Origin: Adiantum capillus-veneris
Taxonomy: Eukaryota; Streptophyta; Polypodiopsida; Polypodiales; Pteridaceae
DNA: 57,874 nucleotides
Reading direction: 5' to 3'
NCBI GenBank assembly: GCA_014529385.2
Contig: JABFUD020000288.1
Span: 1-57,874, forward strand
Of this stretch, positions 1 through 10,469 are shown piece by piece (the stretch's first letter is position 1; the number at the start of each line of letters is the position of its first letter). The position numbers and the translations under genes are program-made. The notes beneath the pieces are model-generated. The model searched no databases. It worked only from the letters and a program-made list of their open reading frames with translations, and had not been told where the DNA came from.

Positions 1-212
1 CTTTAGCCAAGATTTTTTGGTGGTCAAACTAATAATTTGGGAGCTCTAACTAAAGATAGGTAGATATAATCTAGAATCTTGTAGCCCCGGCTCATCAATT
101 ACAAAGTTTATCTGGAAAATAGGAGTTATAATATTCCTAATTCATCAAAATAATAAATGTTTTTACAATCAAAGCTCCCAAAAATGGTATCCGAGTTAGC
201 TTGCTTCTAACA
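1..212 (-). repeat. Partial 3' LTR of element D (window-truncated)
   Basis: This stretch matches 47805-48017 almost base for base, including the shared stretch with 'ggagctctaactaaaga'. On the minus strand it begins TGTTAGAAGC at base 212. It is therefore the first 212 bp of the downstream LTR of D, and the rest lies left of the window. Some substitutions separate it from the right-hand copy, so the two LTRs are not of the very recent type. Confidence 0.85.
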
Positions 213-230
213 TTCCCCCCCTCCTTGCCT
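213..230 (-). other. Polypurine tract of element D
   Basis: Read on the minus strand this is a purine run of the form GGCAAGGAGGGGGG directly upstream of the TGTTAG LTR start. It corresponds to the PPTs of A (33620-33634) and E (51554-51570). In the family model it would prime plus-strand DNA synthesis. Confidence 0.75.
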
Positions 231-1824
231 GTTTCGTCCCTTGACACACCTTTATGGGCTGAAGTAATCTTTGGGTTGATTGCTTGCAAGGTGGTCTTTA
301 AGTGCATGGAGTGCCTTCTCATATGTGAGTCTTCTTTCTTTATCCCTGCAAGAATTGAATGGTGACCTTGTTTTTGAGCTCAATGACTGAGTAGCCAACA
401 AAACTGGAGGTTAGGTTGATGATCACTAGCCTAAAAATCTTCGTTCTCCAAGTGAAAACCCTGTGTAAAATGCTTCCTCAAACGCCAACATATTTCTAGA
501 TGGCAAAAATATGCATTGGGCATAGAAGCCGTAAAGAAATTCTTTGGAAGGCTGGCCACTCAGGTCGTAGCAGAGACCCTTATTACCCTCGAGGAATGAC
601 ATCCATGGTGCTCCTGCTTGCTTTGCTCATGAAAGGCTTCAATGCATGTGAGTAGCATTCGGTAAATCTTGTAGAGCATGGCACATGAGAGATCAGGGAG
701 ACTTTTGAAGAATGTCATGGCGCCAGTTAGGGTTTTCACCTTGTATTCCTCTATAGGTGTTTCCTGCTATGGAGCTGGAAATCTTGGATAGTTGAGCCCT
801 GTAGGCCGCTTCTTAGTCAGTGCTTCATGTGCTTGCCATGTCCTTACCCGTGGTATAGGACAAAAGGTCAGGTCTTTCTGAAGGGCTGCAGATGCTCTTG
901 TGACAGAATCAAATATCTGGGATTCGTGTTCGGCCAGCTCTTTCTCCATTTGGGGTGAACTTTCTCTGTGCCTTCTTCCTGCATATCTTTGTATAATACT
1001 TCTTTGACTTGTAAAATCTCTACCTTGATCAAGGGATATGGCAATGATTGTTGATGCCATTGTGCATTGATTTGGTTGGGAGTGAGTTGAGTAACATTGA
1101 CTGAATGGAGAACCCTCAACTCCCAATCCATCGCTGCTTTCCATTGTTCATATGTCTCCTGAGAAACCTGCTCCTTGAGTGCATCTTCTTCAGCTTTAGA
1201 CAGCTAGACCATTGGCACTTGCTCAACATCTATTAGTGGTACCTAGAAATCTCCTCCTCCTCTCTAGCCCTTTTGTCGGCTATGTTTCCATCTCAACAAA
1301 AGAGACTGAGCGAATTTCAACGCTTGGTTGCTCTAAGGTACCAGATTCTTCTTGCATCCGTGGTTGTCCCTCTTGCAGGAGCTAATTGACTCGCTTCAGC
1401 TCTGCAATCTCCTTGAGCAGTTGTTATTCTTGTTGTACCCACATCAATGCAAGGTCTCTTCGTTGTGATTGCTCTAGCTTTAGCTTGAGTTCAAGATATT
1501 TATTCTTTTTTTCAAAGCCTTGTATACTTCATCGATACCTTTGATTGAGGCAACTACGGGAGTTTCCCTTATCTGTCTCAAGAAATTTGTCTGACCATTG
1601 ATCCTTTGCTCTGAATATTGCAGTGAAGCATTTGCTACATTGAGCTGCACTTGGATATTTTATACTGATAGACTTGTGGTTAAGAGTTCATTTGTTACCT
1701 GTGTCAGCTATTGGTCTTTGATCTTGCAGGCATCTATTAACTTATTGAGAAGTTCACCCAGCTCCTCCATTTTCTTTTGTTGCTTCTCTTTGGCTAGCTG
1801 TTGTTGTTCAGCTTCAGCTCTCAT

Positions 1825-1996
1825 ATCTTGGATTTGCCTCTACAAATTTGAGATGACATTCATTCTGTCATCTAATTCTCCTTGGAGAGCATCGATCACT
1901 ATCTCCAGTTATCTTGGATTTGCCTCTACAAATTTGAGATGACATTCATTCTGTCATCTAATTCTCCTTGGAGAGCATCGATCACTATCTCCAGTT
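1825..1996. repeat. 86-bp perfect tandem duplication
   Basis: The block starting ATCTTGGATTTGCC at 1825 repeats at 1911 with no difference that I can see. It lies inside the coiled-coil part of D ORF3. Since 86 is not a multiple of three, it shifts the reading frame. Confidence 0.9.
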
Positions 1997-2279
1997 ATCT
2001 AGTCTTAGCACTGTGGCTAAGTGCTGTTGTTTGCAATTTTGCAGTCATTTCCTGCATCTGCTTGGCATATTCATTAACTTGTAGGATGACTTTGTCAATT
2101 GTCTGCCAATATTCATGCTCTGTAGGCTATTTAGATATTTTAGAAGCCTTTGTGTGTGGCTCTTGGCTGTGGTTGCTTGTGGTGCATTGTGGTTTTTACT
2201 GCTCCTTGAGGCTGTGCGGTTGCCTCGGCTGATTCGATCGCTTGAGGCCTTGTGGTTGCCTCTATGGTTTCTTGAGGGC

Positions 2280-2425
2280 GAGCAAGCCAAAAAGAAGGAG
2301 CCTGAACCACAGGAGGCAGCAAGTTTTGAGCAACCCAAGGCAACAGAGGCCTCTACCTTTGTTGCCTTGGGTTGCTCAAAACTTGCTGCCTCCTGTGGTT
2401 CAGGCTCCTTCTCTTTGGCTTGCTC
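2280..2425. repeat. 66-bp inverted repeat with 14-bp spacer
   Basis: Arm 1 is 2280-2345 and arm 2 is 2360-2425. Arm 2 is the reverse complement of arm 1 with a single mismatch (AAAAAG against AAAGAG). The original coding sense appears to be arm 2 read on the minus strand, giving an acidic Pro/Glu-rich peptide (KEKEPEPQEAASFEQP) in D ORF3. Arm 1 would then be an inverted duplicate. A transcript from either strand would fold into a near-perfect hairpin. Confidence 0.9.
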
Positions 2426-2697
2426 ACCCTCAGTGGGTCTAATTGTTGGTGAAGGGGGAGGGCTTGACATCGGATGGTCTATTTATTCCGTAGAGGATGA
2501 GGTAGGCTTTGGAGACATTTTCTCCTGATGGTGCTTTACCTCGCTCTGTGTAGTAGCCTCTACCTGTCTTTGATGTTCTACTGCATCTTCTCTTGCTTTT
2601 GTCTCAGCTTCTTGAGCTTCTTTCAACTTGAGTGCTTCTACCTCTGCATACATTCTTTCAAGAGAATCTGTGTGGTCCTCTGCTTCTTTCCTTGTAG

Positions 2698-2702
2698 GGT
2701 TC
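2698..2702. other. Left target-site duplication of element A (GGTTC)
   Basis: GGTTC directly precedes the TGTTAG start of the A 5' LTR and recurs at 34597-34601 directly after the A 3' LTR. This fixes both element ends and shows that A inserted into D ORF3. Confidence 0.9.
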
Positions 2703-2904
2703 TGTTAGAAGCTGGACACACCCCACGACATCTAACTACTCGGAGGACTAATTTTTTTGTAATTATTCATTCATTGAGGAAAACCTGATTTTTCACCTTG
2801 TAATTATTGGGACTTACAGAAGTTTCCATATTGTATCCCAGTTTTGATAGTTAGATTGAGTAAATGGTTGATTTTGGAACTTTAGGGTTTGAGGAATTGT
2901 AAGG

Positions 2905-2912
2905 TATATATA
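2905..2912 (+). promoter_or_regulatory. LTR TATA box (candidate)
   Basis: TATATATA lies about 200 bp into the LTR and is conserved in the other family LTRs at 33839-33846 and 51344-51351. It is the natural candidate for the start of the genomic RNA. No transcription start can be read from sequence alone. Confidence 0.55.
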
Positions 2913-3280
2913 CCACTTTTTGACCTTAATGGAAAACCTTTTGTCATTTTAAACAAGTTTAAAGTTTGTGAGTGAGCGTACTGTGTACGAGAGAGAGAGA
3001 GAGAGTGTGTGAGCTTCATCTTGATGCTACATGTGCTCTGGAGGTCGAAATCGAGTGCGGATAAGTGCATCGTGTTGCCCCCGACTAGAGCTACGCGCCG
3101 ATACCAACATTGCGTGCGTACGGTCCGGCTTTGTGACCTCCTTCTACGAGCTTCATCGATTGTTTGGGTGAGCATACATTGTCCGATTTTGCATTGCAGC
3201 ATATCCACGCGTTCACATTGAGTAGGACTACACATTAGGCACTTTAGATTTTGGAAACGAAGACCAACAGATTTCGGCCA

Positions 3281-3300
3281 AACATCCTATGTGTTTCTGC
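3281..3300 (+). promoter_or_regulatory. Palindrome half-site inside the A 5' LTR
   Basis: AACATCCTATGTGTTTCTGC keeps the left half of the 22-bp palindrome found in the leader, while its right half is unrelated. It starts about 577 bp from the LTR start. Equivalent half-sites lie at 34234 (3' LTR), 50966-50981 (E LTR) and 47421-47443 (D LTR, with the sequence of the D palindrome instead). Confidence 0.6.
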
Positions 3301-3643
3301 ACTAGGTGTTTTGGGTCGGGATTTTGGTTCATAGACCTTAGGGAGAGCGACCTATTGGTATTAGTAGGGTCTACTTCAAGTTCTATGGTGTTTCGAGATT
3401 GTTTGATGGGTGTTCGGCTCTATGAAGCGTTGTAGGAACTTTCCTCTTTTGCACTCTTGAAGGCTGTGACTTAGACAATTGGCAGAGACCTATGTAGGAA
3501 TTAGTTAGGAGTCGGCCGAGTGTAGGTTGACACCTTATGCTTGCTTCCATGAACCTGTGGGTCGAGCTTCGTCCTTAGCTGACATTACATGTTAGGTGAG
3601 TTCTCGCTGTGCTGACGTCCGTCGCGGCATATCCGTCCAACAT

Positions 3644-3663
3644 TGGCGCCGCTGCCGGGGACA
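3644..3663 (+). other. Primer-binding site of A, tRNA-Asp-like
   Basis: TGGCGCCGCTGCCGGGGACA follows the LTR after one base. The 3' end of plant tRNA-Asp predicts TGGCGCCGTTGCCGGGGA, so there is one mismatch in the first 18 positions. This assignment is from memory of plant tRNA-Asp and could be tested by aligning to a tRNA set. Confidence 0.8.
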
Positions 3664-5279
3664 AAAACCTTAGGTAGGTGACCGAGACTAATCCTTGAGG
3701 ATTGGGATTTTTGGCTTCCAAGAGTCTCGCTTTACATTTAGATAGGATCAGAGGGTGGAGGACTCTCTAGGTCTTAGAGGGAGTCTAGGAAGCGTGTGTC
3801 TGGCTTAGATCCTTCGACTTAGGTAGATGAGGTTGACTTAGGTAGTTTTAAGTAGTAGTCGAGTTCTAGAGTAGGAGTTGGAGTGGTAGAAGCGGTGAGA
3901 GGAGAGCTTGAGAGTCCGGAGAGGCCAAAAAGCAACCAAAAACACCATTATCACCATTTCACATGATAGGTAGGAGTAGAGTAAGTAGGACATCACGATT
4001 CAGGATCTAGAGCATTTCATGCATGTACACTTGCTTGGTAGAATCATTACAAGTTTGTAAAAGAAGCAAAAAGATGCAAAAGACACAAACGTGTGTTTGA
4101 AAGCCTAATTGAAGTCCAAAAGTTATTGTGAGTGTTTCTGATAGACCTACAGAGCATCAGGAGCATTCATGTCAGAAAAAACTTTAATTTTAAGCCAGGA
4201 GACATCCTACGCGTAGGATGTCTACAAGCCAATCTGGGAGGAATTTTGGGATTTTGAGTTGACCAGTGTGTTCAGGAGGTAGGGTTTACCCTAATTTCAA
4301 CTGGAAAGTGGAAATTTGGCCATATCTTGACAGGATAAGGCCAGATAGACTGAAATTGCCAGACATCCTACCCAAATAGTGCCAAAACATTATTTTGAGA
4401 CCAAAACCATAAGATGGCTGCATGAGCATGTCTTGCATGATATAGTGAGTGACTGAAAGGGGTTTCACCTCATTTGGGTAAGAAAATTGGGTTCAAAGCG
4501 GACTTTAACACTTTTGACTAAAAAGTCAAAAACAGCTGAAATTTGGGACTTTTGACATCCAAAACAAAATCTAAGCATACCACTAGGTTAATGACATCAA
4601 AGGGAAGCTGTGGGACAAATCTGGGATCAAACAGGCCAAAAAGACATCTTACGCGTAGGATGTCTTCTAAGTGATTTTGGACTCCAAACTCAATTCTGAG
4701 TATACCAAAGTGATCAGCAACTCAAGGGGAGCTTGGGTTTTGAGTTTGAAGCCATTCTGATGAAAAAGACATCCTACACGTAGGATGTCTAATGCAAGAA
4801 ATTGAAGCTAGACTTTGACTTTGAGCATAGTAAGGTGTTATATAGCCTAAGGCAAGCCTCCTAGTTAATTTTGGTCCAAGTTAGAGTTGATTAAACTGAT
4901 CACTACCATCAACAGGCCGTCGGAATAGATTTTTGACTCTTTGACCAGCTAATAGGTGTCCAAATCAAAAAGTAAAAGCAGCTGTAAGCTCAGCACAACA
5001 AGAGGAAACAAGAGTGCAAAAATCCAGGCAAAACATAGCAGGAGACATCCTACACGTAGGATGTCTATTGGGACATACTGCAAAGAAAATTTGACTTGGC
5101 ATAGACAGTGAGGTTCCATTTGGCTTAAGGGTTCAAGAACTTCTTTCAAAAGTGAATTTGGACCTTGTTTACCCATTTGACGAAGCAAAGACTGAATTCA
5201 GACTTTTTCGCGTAAATTGACCAACATTTGAGGGAAGTACTGTTTCAGATCAGGAAGATACATTGTTAGAGATCAGAAG
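3664..5279 (+). other. Long untranslated leader of A
   Basis: About 1.6 kb separates the PBS from the first gag-like ATG. I see no coding sequence on either strand that resembles the rest of the element. The right half is organised around copies of a 22-bp palindrome and related flanking text such as 'gaagccattctgatgaaaaa'. A leader in this position would normally carry packaging and dimerisation signals. Confidence 0.7.
4201..5065. repeat. Palindrome array 1 of A (5' leader)
   Basis: The unit is arm GACATCCTA, centre CGCG, then the reverse-complement arm. Copies lie at 4201-4222 (perfect), 4643-4664 (one change in the left arm), 4768-4789 (centre CACG) and 5044-5065 (centre CACG). A half copy is at about 4359. 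Two intervals, 4359 to 4643 and 4768 to 5044, are 284 and 276 bp, close to the 285-bp period of array 2. The flank 'ctgatgaaaaa' before 4768 is shared with the copy at 29961. Confidence 0.9.
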
Positions 5280-6265
5280 GTGGCAGGTGACCAAGGTAGC
5301 TTAGTGTCCACCAAAGAGAGTATAACTCAGGCAAGGCTAGACCCGCTAGCACCGATTATTGAGGAAGGTAGTGATACTGACACTTTGTCAGACAAATCTT
5401 TCTTCATGATGGGTAGTCAAGAGCCAGGAGGTTTCACCTATGATGGACCTATGCGAGGAGGAAGCACCTCCCAAAATCCTTTGAATGATTCCAGGCTCAC
5501 GGTGATCTTCTCAGAGGGAACAAACTCGAGAGGAGCCCTAGTCTATTCTGACTATCAAGGCCGCAAGTGCATTTGTATCGAAGAGAGGCCAGCTCAAAGA
5601 TTGGAGATAATCCGAGTGTATGATGATGGAGATAGATTCCGAGACGAAAAGGGGAACCACTATTTAGTAGTTAGTAAACCTGAAGATTACAACAGATATG
5701 GAGATAACGTGGCTAAAGGGAAAATGGTTTAAGAAACTCAAGAACTGCCACCAAACATTGATCGACCCGGAGCTATTTTTATGTATGATAAGAAAACAAC
5801 GAGGGTTCCAACTTATAACGAGAATGTGGGAATCTACAAAGATGAGAGCGAGGGTATAGTCTCTTACTTTTGCAGCAAAGAACCATACGTAAACGAATTA
5901 AGCAATGACAAGGTTCTTTACTTATTCTCTTATGAAACTGCTACAGGGAAGGGCATATTTTTGTTGATCGATACGGTCGAGAATACCAACGTATTCTCCC
6001 AGAGGAAGTAGAGAGAGAAACAAGTCCAAGAGCATTAGCATATGCCCCTGAGGAAGTGCCAAGAGCCGCCCACACCCCAAGCAAGTCAACGAATCCTTTT
6101 TCAAATGAGTATGACACTACCTCACATTCCACCCGACCACAAGCATTCAACAACCAAGACCAACGAGAAAACCAGCCATCATTGTAGGCATGGCTTCGAC
6201 AGAGTGCAACAATGGAACCAGACTGAAACCGAGATGGTTATCAAGCCGCACGAGGGCTCAGGGAT
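5280..6265 (+). pseudogene. Element A gag, N-terminal domain of unknown family
   Basis: The frame opens with MAGDQGSLVSTKES at 5280 and runs to a TAA at 5730-5732. It resumes in frame to about 5965, where a frameshift moves homology to another frame (GREYQRILPEEVERET). Further stops follow near 6185 and 6226. Its partner is a single uninterrupted 240-residue frame in D (44331-45053), where the matching end is NNKFVMMTPEEVEQT. The domain has alternating charged and aromatic segments (YSDYQGRKCICIEE) and no motif I recognise. By position it precedes the capsid-like region, so a matrix-like or RNA-associated role is possible, but that is inference. Confidence 0.65.
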
Positions 6266-7636
6266 TTGCAAGAACCACCACTCTATTCAAGGTATCAAGC
6301 AAAGAGTAAGCCAAAGACACAAGGGTCGATAGAGCTTGGAGGACCACCCATAGAACGAGTTCGCAGAGAAGAACCACCTCCAGCGAGAACCGTTAGAAAT
6401 TATGGCTTAGGAGCACCGTTGGGAGAGGAACCAGCCTATTACAGAAGGCCTGAGGAGGTGTGTCGACTGGGACGGGGTGATCCAATGATGAGGTTTGTAG
6501 ACCATCGCAGAATTAGACCTTCTCAAGTGCAAAAATGGGTAAACAAGAAATACACAGGAGGCAGAGACCCAAGATATCATCTAGCATCCTTTGTGCATGT
6601 AATTAGAGCCGAAGAGGTGTTAGATTTTCCCACCCAATTTGCAGGGTTTGGACTAACCCTAGAGGATGATGCTGTCACTTGGTTTGACTGTGTAGAGCGT
6701 AGAGACTTTGAGTCGATGGAGGAAGTGTTTGACGAGTTTATTGAGGAATTCTCTCAAAGGGGAATAGCTCATAATACCGTCTCACAAATCCATAAATTCA
6801 AACAGAAAGATGGAGAATCTGTACGAAAGGTAGTCCTAAGACTAAAAAGATATGTTAAGTTCTGTCCTGTTGAAGAACTGCCAACTCAGTCCAGACTTAT
6901 GCTGATATTCATCTAAGGACTAAGGAATCCAGATCTCCAGAAAGACTTACATATGAAAAGGAGCACGACGTTGAATGAGTTGACCAAGGAGGCTCTGTAC
7001 CTTGTGGACAGTTGTGCGGTCTACAAAGAAGGGGAGTTCAAGGACCTTGATGACGATTCGTCTTCACAGCAAAGTGGAAGCAAGTCTTCTAAGACAGCAC
7101 CGAAAGGAGAAGTAGCGGTAAACCAGGAGCAGCTTGTAGATGAAGTGCTAAAAAAGATCAACTTGTACACCAAACCCCAGGCTAAACAGCCCAAGTGGTG
7201 TTCTATTGAACAAAAATGGACAAACCATGGGACCGAGGAATGTTATTATAACAAGGGATATGTGAGAGAGAGACCTTACGCTCCCCAAGATCCATTAGCT
7301 TCCCCTCAAGTTCCACCGATGCCTAGATATCAAGCAGGCAACTTACCAGGACCTGTAGGTGTAGAAAGACCACAACCGGTGTTGGGGCAACAACCACCCC
7401 TACCAAGATTACGACCAGTTGGTATAAGATACACACCAACAGTAACTGAATCAGAGGAAAAGGCTTTGGTGCCTATGCATGCGTATTATGAAGATCCCAA
7501 TGGATATGCGGCAAACCCTGTCTATTATCCACCGGAAGAACCCTCGACGCCAGAACCATGGAGCATGATAGGGAATCAAGGACCACCAACTGCTGCACAG
7601 GCCGCAGGAGAAGGAAGATATAGCCTAGATGAATGA
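6266..7636 (+). pseudogene. Element A gag, capsid-like domain and proline-rich linker
   Basis: This region encodes a retrotransposon gag capsid-like domain: YTGGRDPRYHLASFVHVIRA, GFGLTLEDDAVTWF and SQIHKFKQKDGESVRKVV, the usual pattern of helical Ty3 capsids. An in-frame TAA at 6914-6916 replaces the position where D has LFLEGVLNKEL, suggesting Glu to stop. The second part (6953-7636) is a Pro/Gln/Tyr-rich linker containing RPQPVLGQQPPLPR, also found in D. It ends with a TGA at 7634-7636, after which the same frame continues. The product would form the particle core. It is broken here. Confidence 0.8.
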
Positions 7637-7642
7637 ACACTG

Positions 7643-8260
7643 ATGTTCATAGCCAATGGAGGCATGGGCGGACAGATACATGCTTACCAACACAGAGGGG
7701 CTCAAGGAGCACCTCAACAACCCAAGGGACCCTGTTACAAGTGTGGTGGAGACCATTGGCTGAGAGACTATCCTCATGATGAAATCATTAGAGTCAATGC
7801 GTATTGCCCAGAATGTGGAATTACTCATTTGATTCCCAATTGCCCTAAAAACCCGAACAAAGGAGCAAAATCCACCTTGAACATGTTAGAAACAGTACCT
7901 TCCAGTGGAGGATCGAAAAACGAAACAATCATACCTATTCAGGCGGTAACACGGGCCCAAGCCCAAAGAAGGTCGAACGAACCCATAGTTGAAGAACCAA
8001 AAACCGATGCCCAAAGTTCAGAAACGAAAAATCAGAGAAGCACTTGGAAAGCTAGAAAGGCGTGTAGGAAGTCCAGGAAGGAACGAGAGCAAACAGCCCT
8101 ATCCGAGGAGTTGAAACATACAAAGAACAAATTGGAGCGGTTAGAGGATCTAGCTAGCTTAAGCTCACACACCACAACAGTCATAGCACCCAAGGAAAAA
8201 GCAGAGCCCAAAAGTGCAGGATCAGGAGGATCTGTTCTGGCAGACAAGGTAAACGAGTAG
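7643..8260 (+). pseudogene. Element A gag, paired zinc-knuckle (nucleocapsid-like) region
   Basis: Two Cys-rich motifs stand in tandem. The first is CYKCGGDHWLRDYPHD, where the last Cys position appears to be Tyr. The second is CPECGITHLIPNCP. They are followed by a Lys/Glu-rich tail and a TAG at 8258-8260 in an otherwise open frame. D has a matching region at 42629-42979 with CIQRCKKGGHFPEDCP and the shared block VITRAQA (VTRAQA in A). Zinc knuckles bind element RNA in known gag proteins. The damaged first knuckle and the stop argue against function in this copy. Confidence 0.75.
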
Positions 8261-9853
8261 TTGGATGCGCTTCTAAAAGCTTATGAAGCTCGACTTAAAA
8301 GGAACCAAACCCAAAAGCAAAGGTGGATGACTTATCCATATGCAGAAATAGAAAAACAGAGGTTGGATATGTGTAAAAAGATGATCGAGACGGCTCAATC
8401 ATTGATGGAAGACCCGCTGGGTAAAATGGGAAATTGTCATGAAGCACCAGCTCCAACCCCTATCCAACCAACATTAGAGAAACATGAGGAAATAAAGGAA
8501 AGACTCACTAATGACTATGAGTCCAAAGGAGAGCCTATCATAGTGCCAAATACCATCGATGGGGCAAGTGACGGGTTCCATCCTAAAATATTGGCAGAAA
8601 TAGGTAAGGACTGTAAAGGTCTAGATGATCTGTGGAAGCAAATCCGTGAGGCCAACGAGGCTAATAGGATGAGTAATCACCTGAATAGCGCGAGAAAAGA
8701 AAAGAATGTGATCTTACCTCCTATTGAAGAATTTGAGGCAACGTCGCAAATGAACTTTGAGATACATTCACAAGGGGGAGATCAGGGATCAATTAGTTCG
8801 GGGCACAACCAACCAGACTCTTTGAGAACTTTACCCTCTTACCTAGGAGAGTACGAAGCTAAGTCGGAAGTGAGAGCAATCCCATCTCAAAAACTTTCTT
8901 CTAACAAGGTGATGGATTCGCAAGGATTGATTGAGTTGTTATCCACTCCGGTGGCATGCACAATCATGTTAGCAGAACTCCTAATGTTAAGGCCAAACAT
9001 GTGGACCACAGTAGAAAAATGCCTAGAAAAATTTGGAGTGAAAGACCCCACCTTGAAGCTACAAGAAGGGATCAGAGAGTTGGACAGACTTCAACTAAAC
9101 ACTAGGCCATTACCATTGAATAACGTTGGAGAATATTGCGAGGGAGAAGACGGAAACACTACGCTACCACTAGAATTCCAAAGAGTAGTTTCCAAAGCTA
9201 TTCTTGACAGTGGAGCGGGAGTTGCTATCGCCACCAAAGAAATCTGGAAAAAATGGGAAAAACCAGCTTTGAGAGCTACCATAATGAAACTACAATTGGC
9301 AGATGGGTTCATGGAGAATCCGTTAGGACTCCTAGAAAAAGTGATTGTCACTTCGTGCGGGATCGAGTATGAGCAACATTTGCAATAGTCGATTTCGACA
9401 AAAAGAACAATTATGAGATAATCTTGGGACGACCATTCATGCGACAATTGAAGATGGTTCAAGATTGGGGTTATGACCACATATACCTCAGACATGGCGA
9501 AACGACAACTAAAATACACCTGAAAGACCATAGTTACAAGGATGTGAACCAAACACCGGTGGAAGAGTTTGATTCGGCTACAGTAGCAGGATCAGAACTA
9601 CCAGCATGGTTAGGGTAACCAAAAGAGCTATGGATGTACGGAGCTTCACATTGTGGAAGCTTAAGAAGAGAGGAATTCATCTTAGAAAGAGCAATTGAGG
9701 ACAAGGAGTATATTCCGGAACCTTTCCCTGAAGATGCCTTGGAACCTCTAGAATGGGAACACATACTGGCAACATTGGATGTCTCTACCATTACCGACAG
9801 TCCAACAACAAAATTTTGCGATAAGGATGGCTATGATGTGTTACCCTATTACA
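8261..9853 (+). pseudogene. Element A pol N-terminus with retropepsin 1
   Basis: After a helical linker, the aspartic protease active site reads AILDSGAGVAIAT, with the catalytic Asp codon at 9206-9208. The second retropepsin landmark, EIILGRPFM, follows at 9418-9440 but in another frame, because of a shift near 9380. The frame then has a TAA at 9616-9618 and runs up to the insertion point of B at 9858. The same order, DSGAG then EIIVGRPFM, is seen in D at 41208-41700 on the minus strand. In relatives this enzyme cuts the gag-pol polyprotein. Coding continues after B at 22290. Confidence 0.85.
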
Positions 9854-9858
9854 TGGTA
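9854..9858. other. Left target-site duplication of element B (TGGTA)
   Basis: TGGTA lies immediately before the TGTCATAAAA start of B and recurs at 22285-22289 immediately after the B 3' LTR. Joining the flanks restores an open pol frame of A across the site (PYYMV then SVIPEKE). Confidence 0.92.
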
Positions 9859-10428
9859 TGTCATAAAATCTAATATCTAACCAACCCAAATGATTTTCTC
9901 ATATTAAATTGATCACTTAATGTGGGAGAATAAACGGGAACAAGTGTTAAGATATAGATATGTGCTTATAGATCTATCTCAACACGGGGCCAATAGTAAA
10001 GGGGCCCAAATGGGAGATGGTCTATCAAGAGCAAGGCTAACCAATGGAGCATAAGACCTTAGGGTTAGCTTCATTGAAGACCTCCAATAATGTGTGTAAA
10101 AGTCCTTTGACCTTAGGTAAGCTAGGGCTGAGCTTGAGGTGGGAACCCGGCCCAAACTCGAGGTGCTTGTCGTGCTTGAGGTGCTTGTCCTGATTGAGGT
10201 GCTTGATTAAGATGCTTGAGGTGCTTGAATGGCTCCATGCTTGAGGTGCTTGACTTGGTGCATGATTAAGGAGCTTGAGGTGCCTTGAGAAGCTTGCCTG
10301 AGATGCTCGTGGGAACACCCCCTACTTCAAGTGCTTAGTCATGCTTGATGACTAAGGGTCTTGCTCATCCAAAGTCAAAAAGATCCCTACAAGGAGGGGG
10401 CGAGCCTACAAGAGGGGGGATGAGAGAG

Positions 10429-10469
<41 letters not shown>

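Larger units (their letters stand above)
330..2702 (-). pseudogene. Element D ORF3, C-terminal two thirds (broken)
   Basis: Minus-strand reading frames here are diverged homologues of the ORF3 of A and E. The conserved C-terminal block around 770-1140 contains FCPIPRVRTWQAHEAL, matching FCPLPRVRTWKAQEIL in A. Bases 455-580 align to the last part of ORF3. Between about 1400 and 2700 the frame encodes Glu/Lys/Gln-rich coiled-coil sequence, for example SLERMYAEVEALKLKEAQEA next to the A insertion. Many stops and frameshifts are present, as well as an 86-bp tandem duplication and a 66-bp inverted duplication. The N-terminal third is at 34597-35711, on the other side of A. I infer a structural or accessory retrotransposon protein of unknown function. 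No enzyme motif, signal peptide or membrane segment is visible. Confidence 0.75.
2703..3642 (+). repeat. 5' LTR of element A
   Basis: The 940-bp repeat begins TGTTAGAAGC and ends CCAACA, and is repeated at 33635-34596 and, inverted, at 50620-51553. It contains a TATA box, a short (GA)n tract near 2990-3004 and a palindrome half-site near 3281. Over the first 280 bp I count about 6-7 substitutions against the 3' LTR. The 20-odd bp length difference is mostly the longer GA tract in the 3' copy. Confidence 0.93.

Noticed and set aside
2115-2528. A 137-codon plus-strand frame across the inverted repeat
   Set aside because: It encodes the inverted copy of an ORF3 segment plus the original in antisense. 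It is a by-product of the palindromic duplication on the strand opposite the real coding sense.
4275-4300. Short palindrome around TAGGGTTTACCCTA in the A leader
   Set aside because: A single 14-bp inverted repeat with no second copy in A's ORF3 leader or in D; likely chance.
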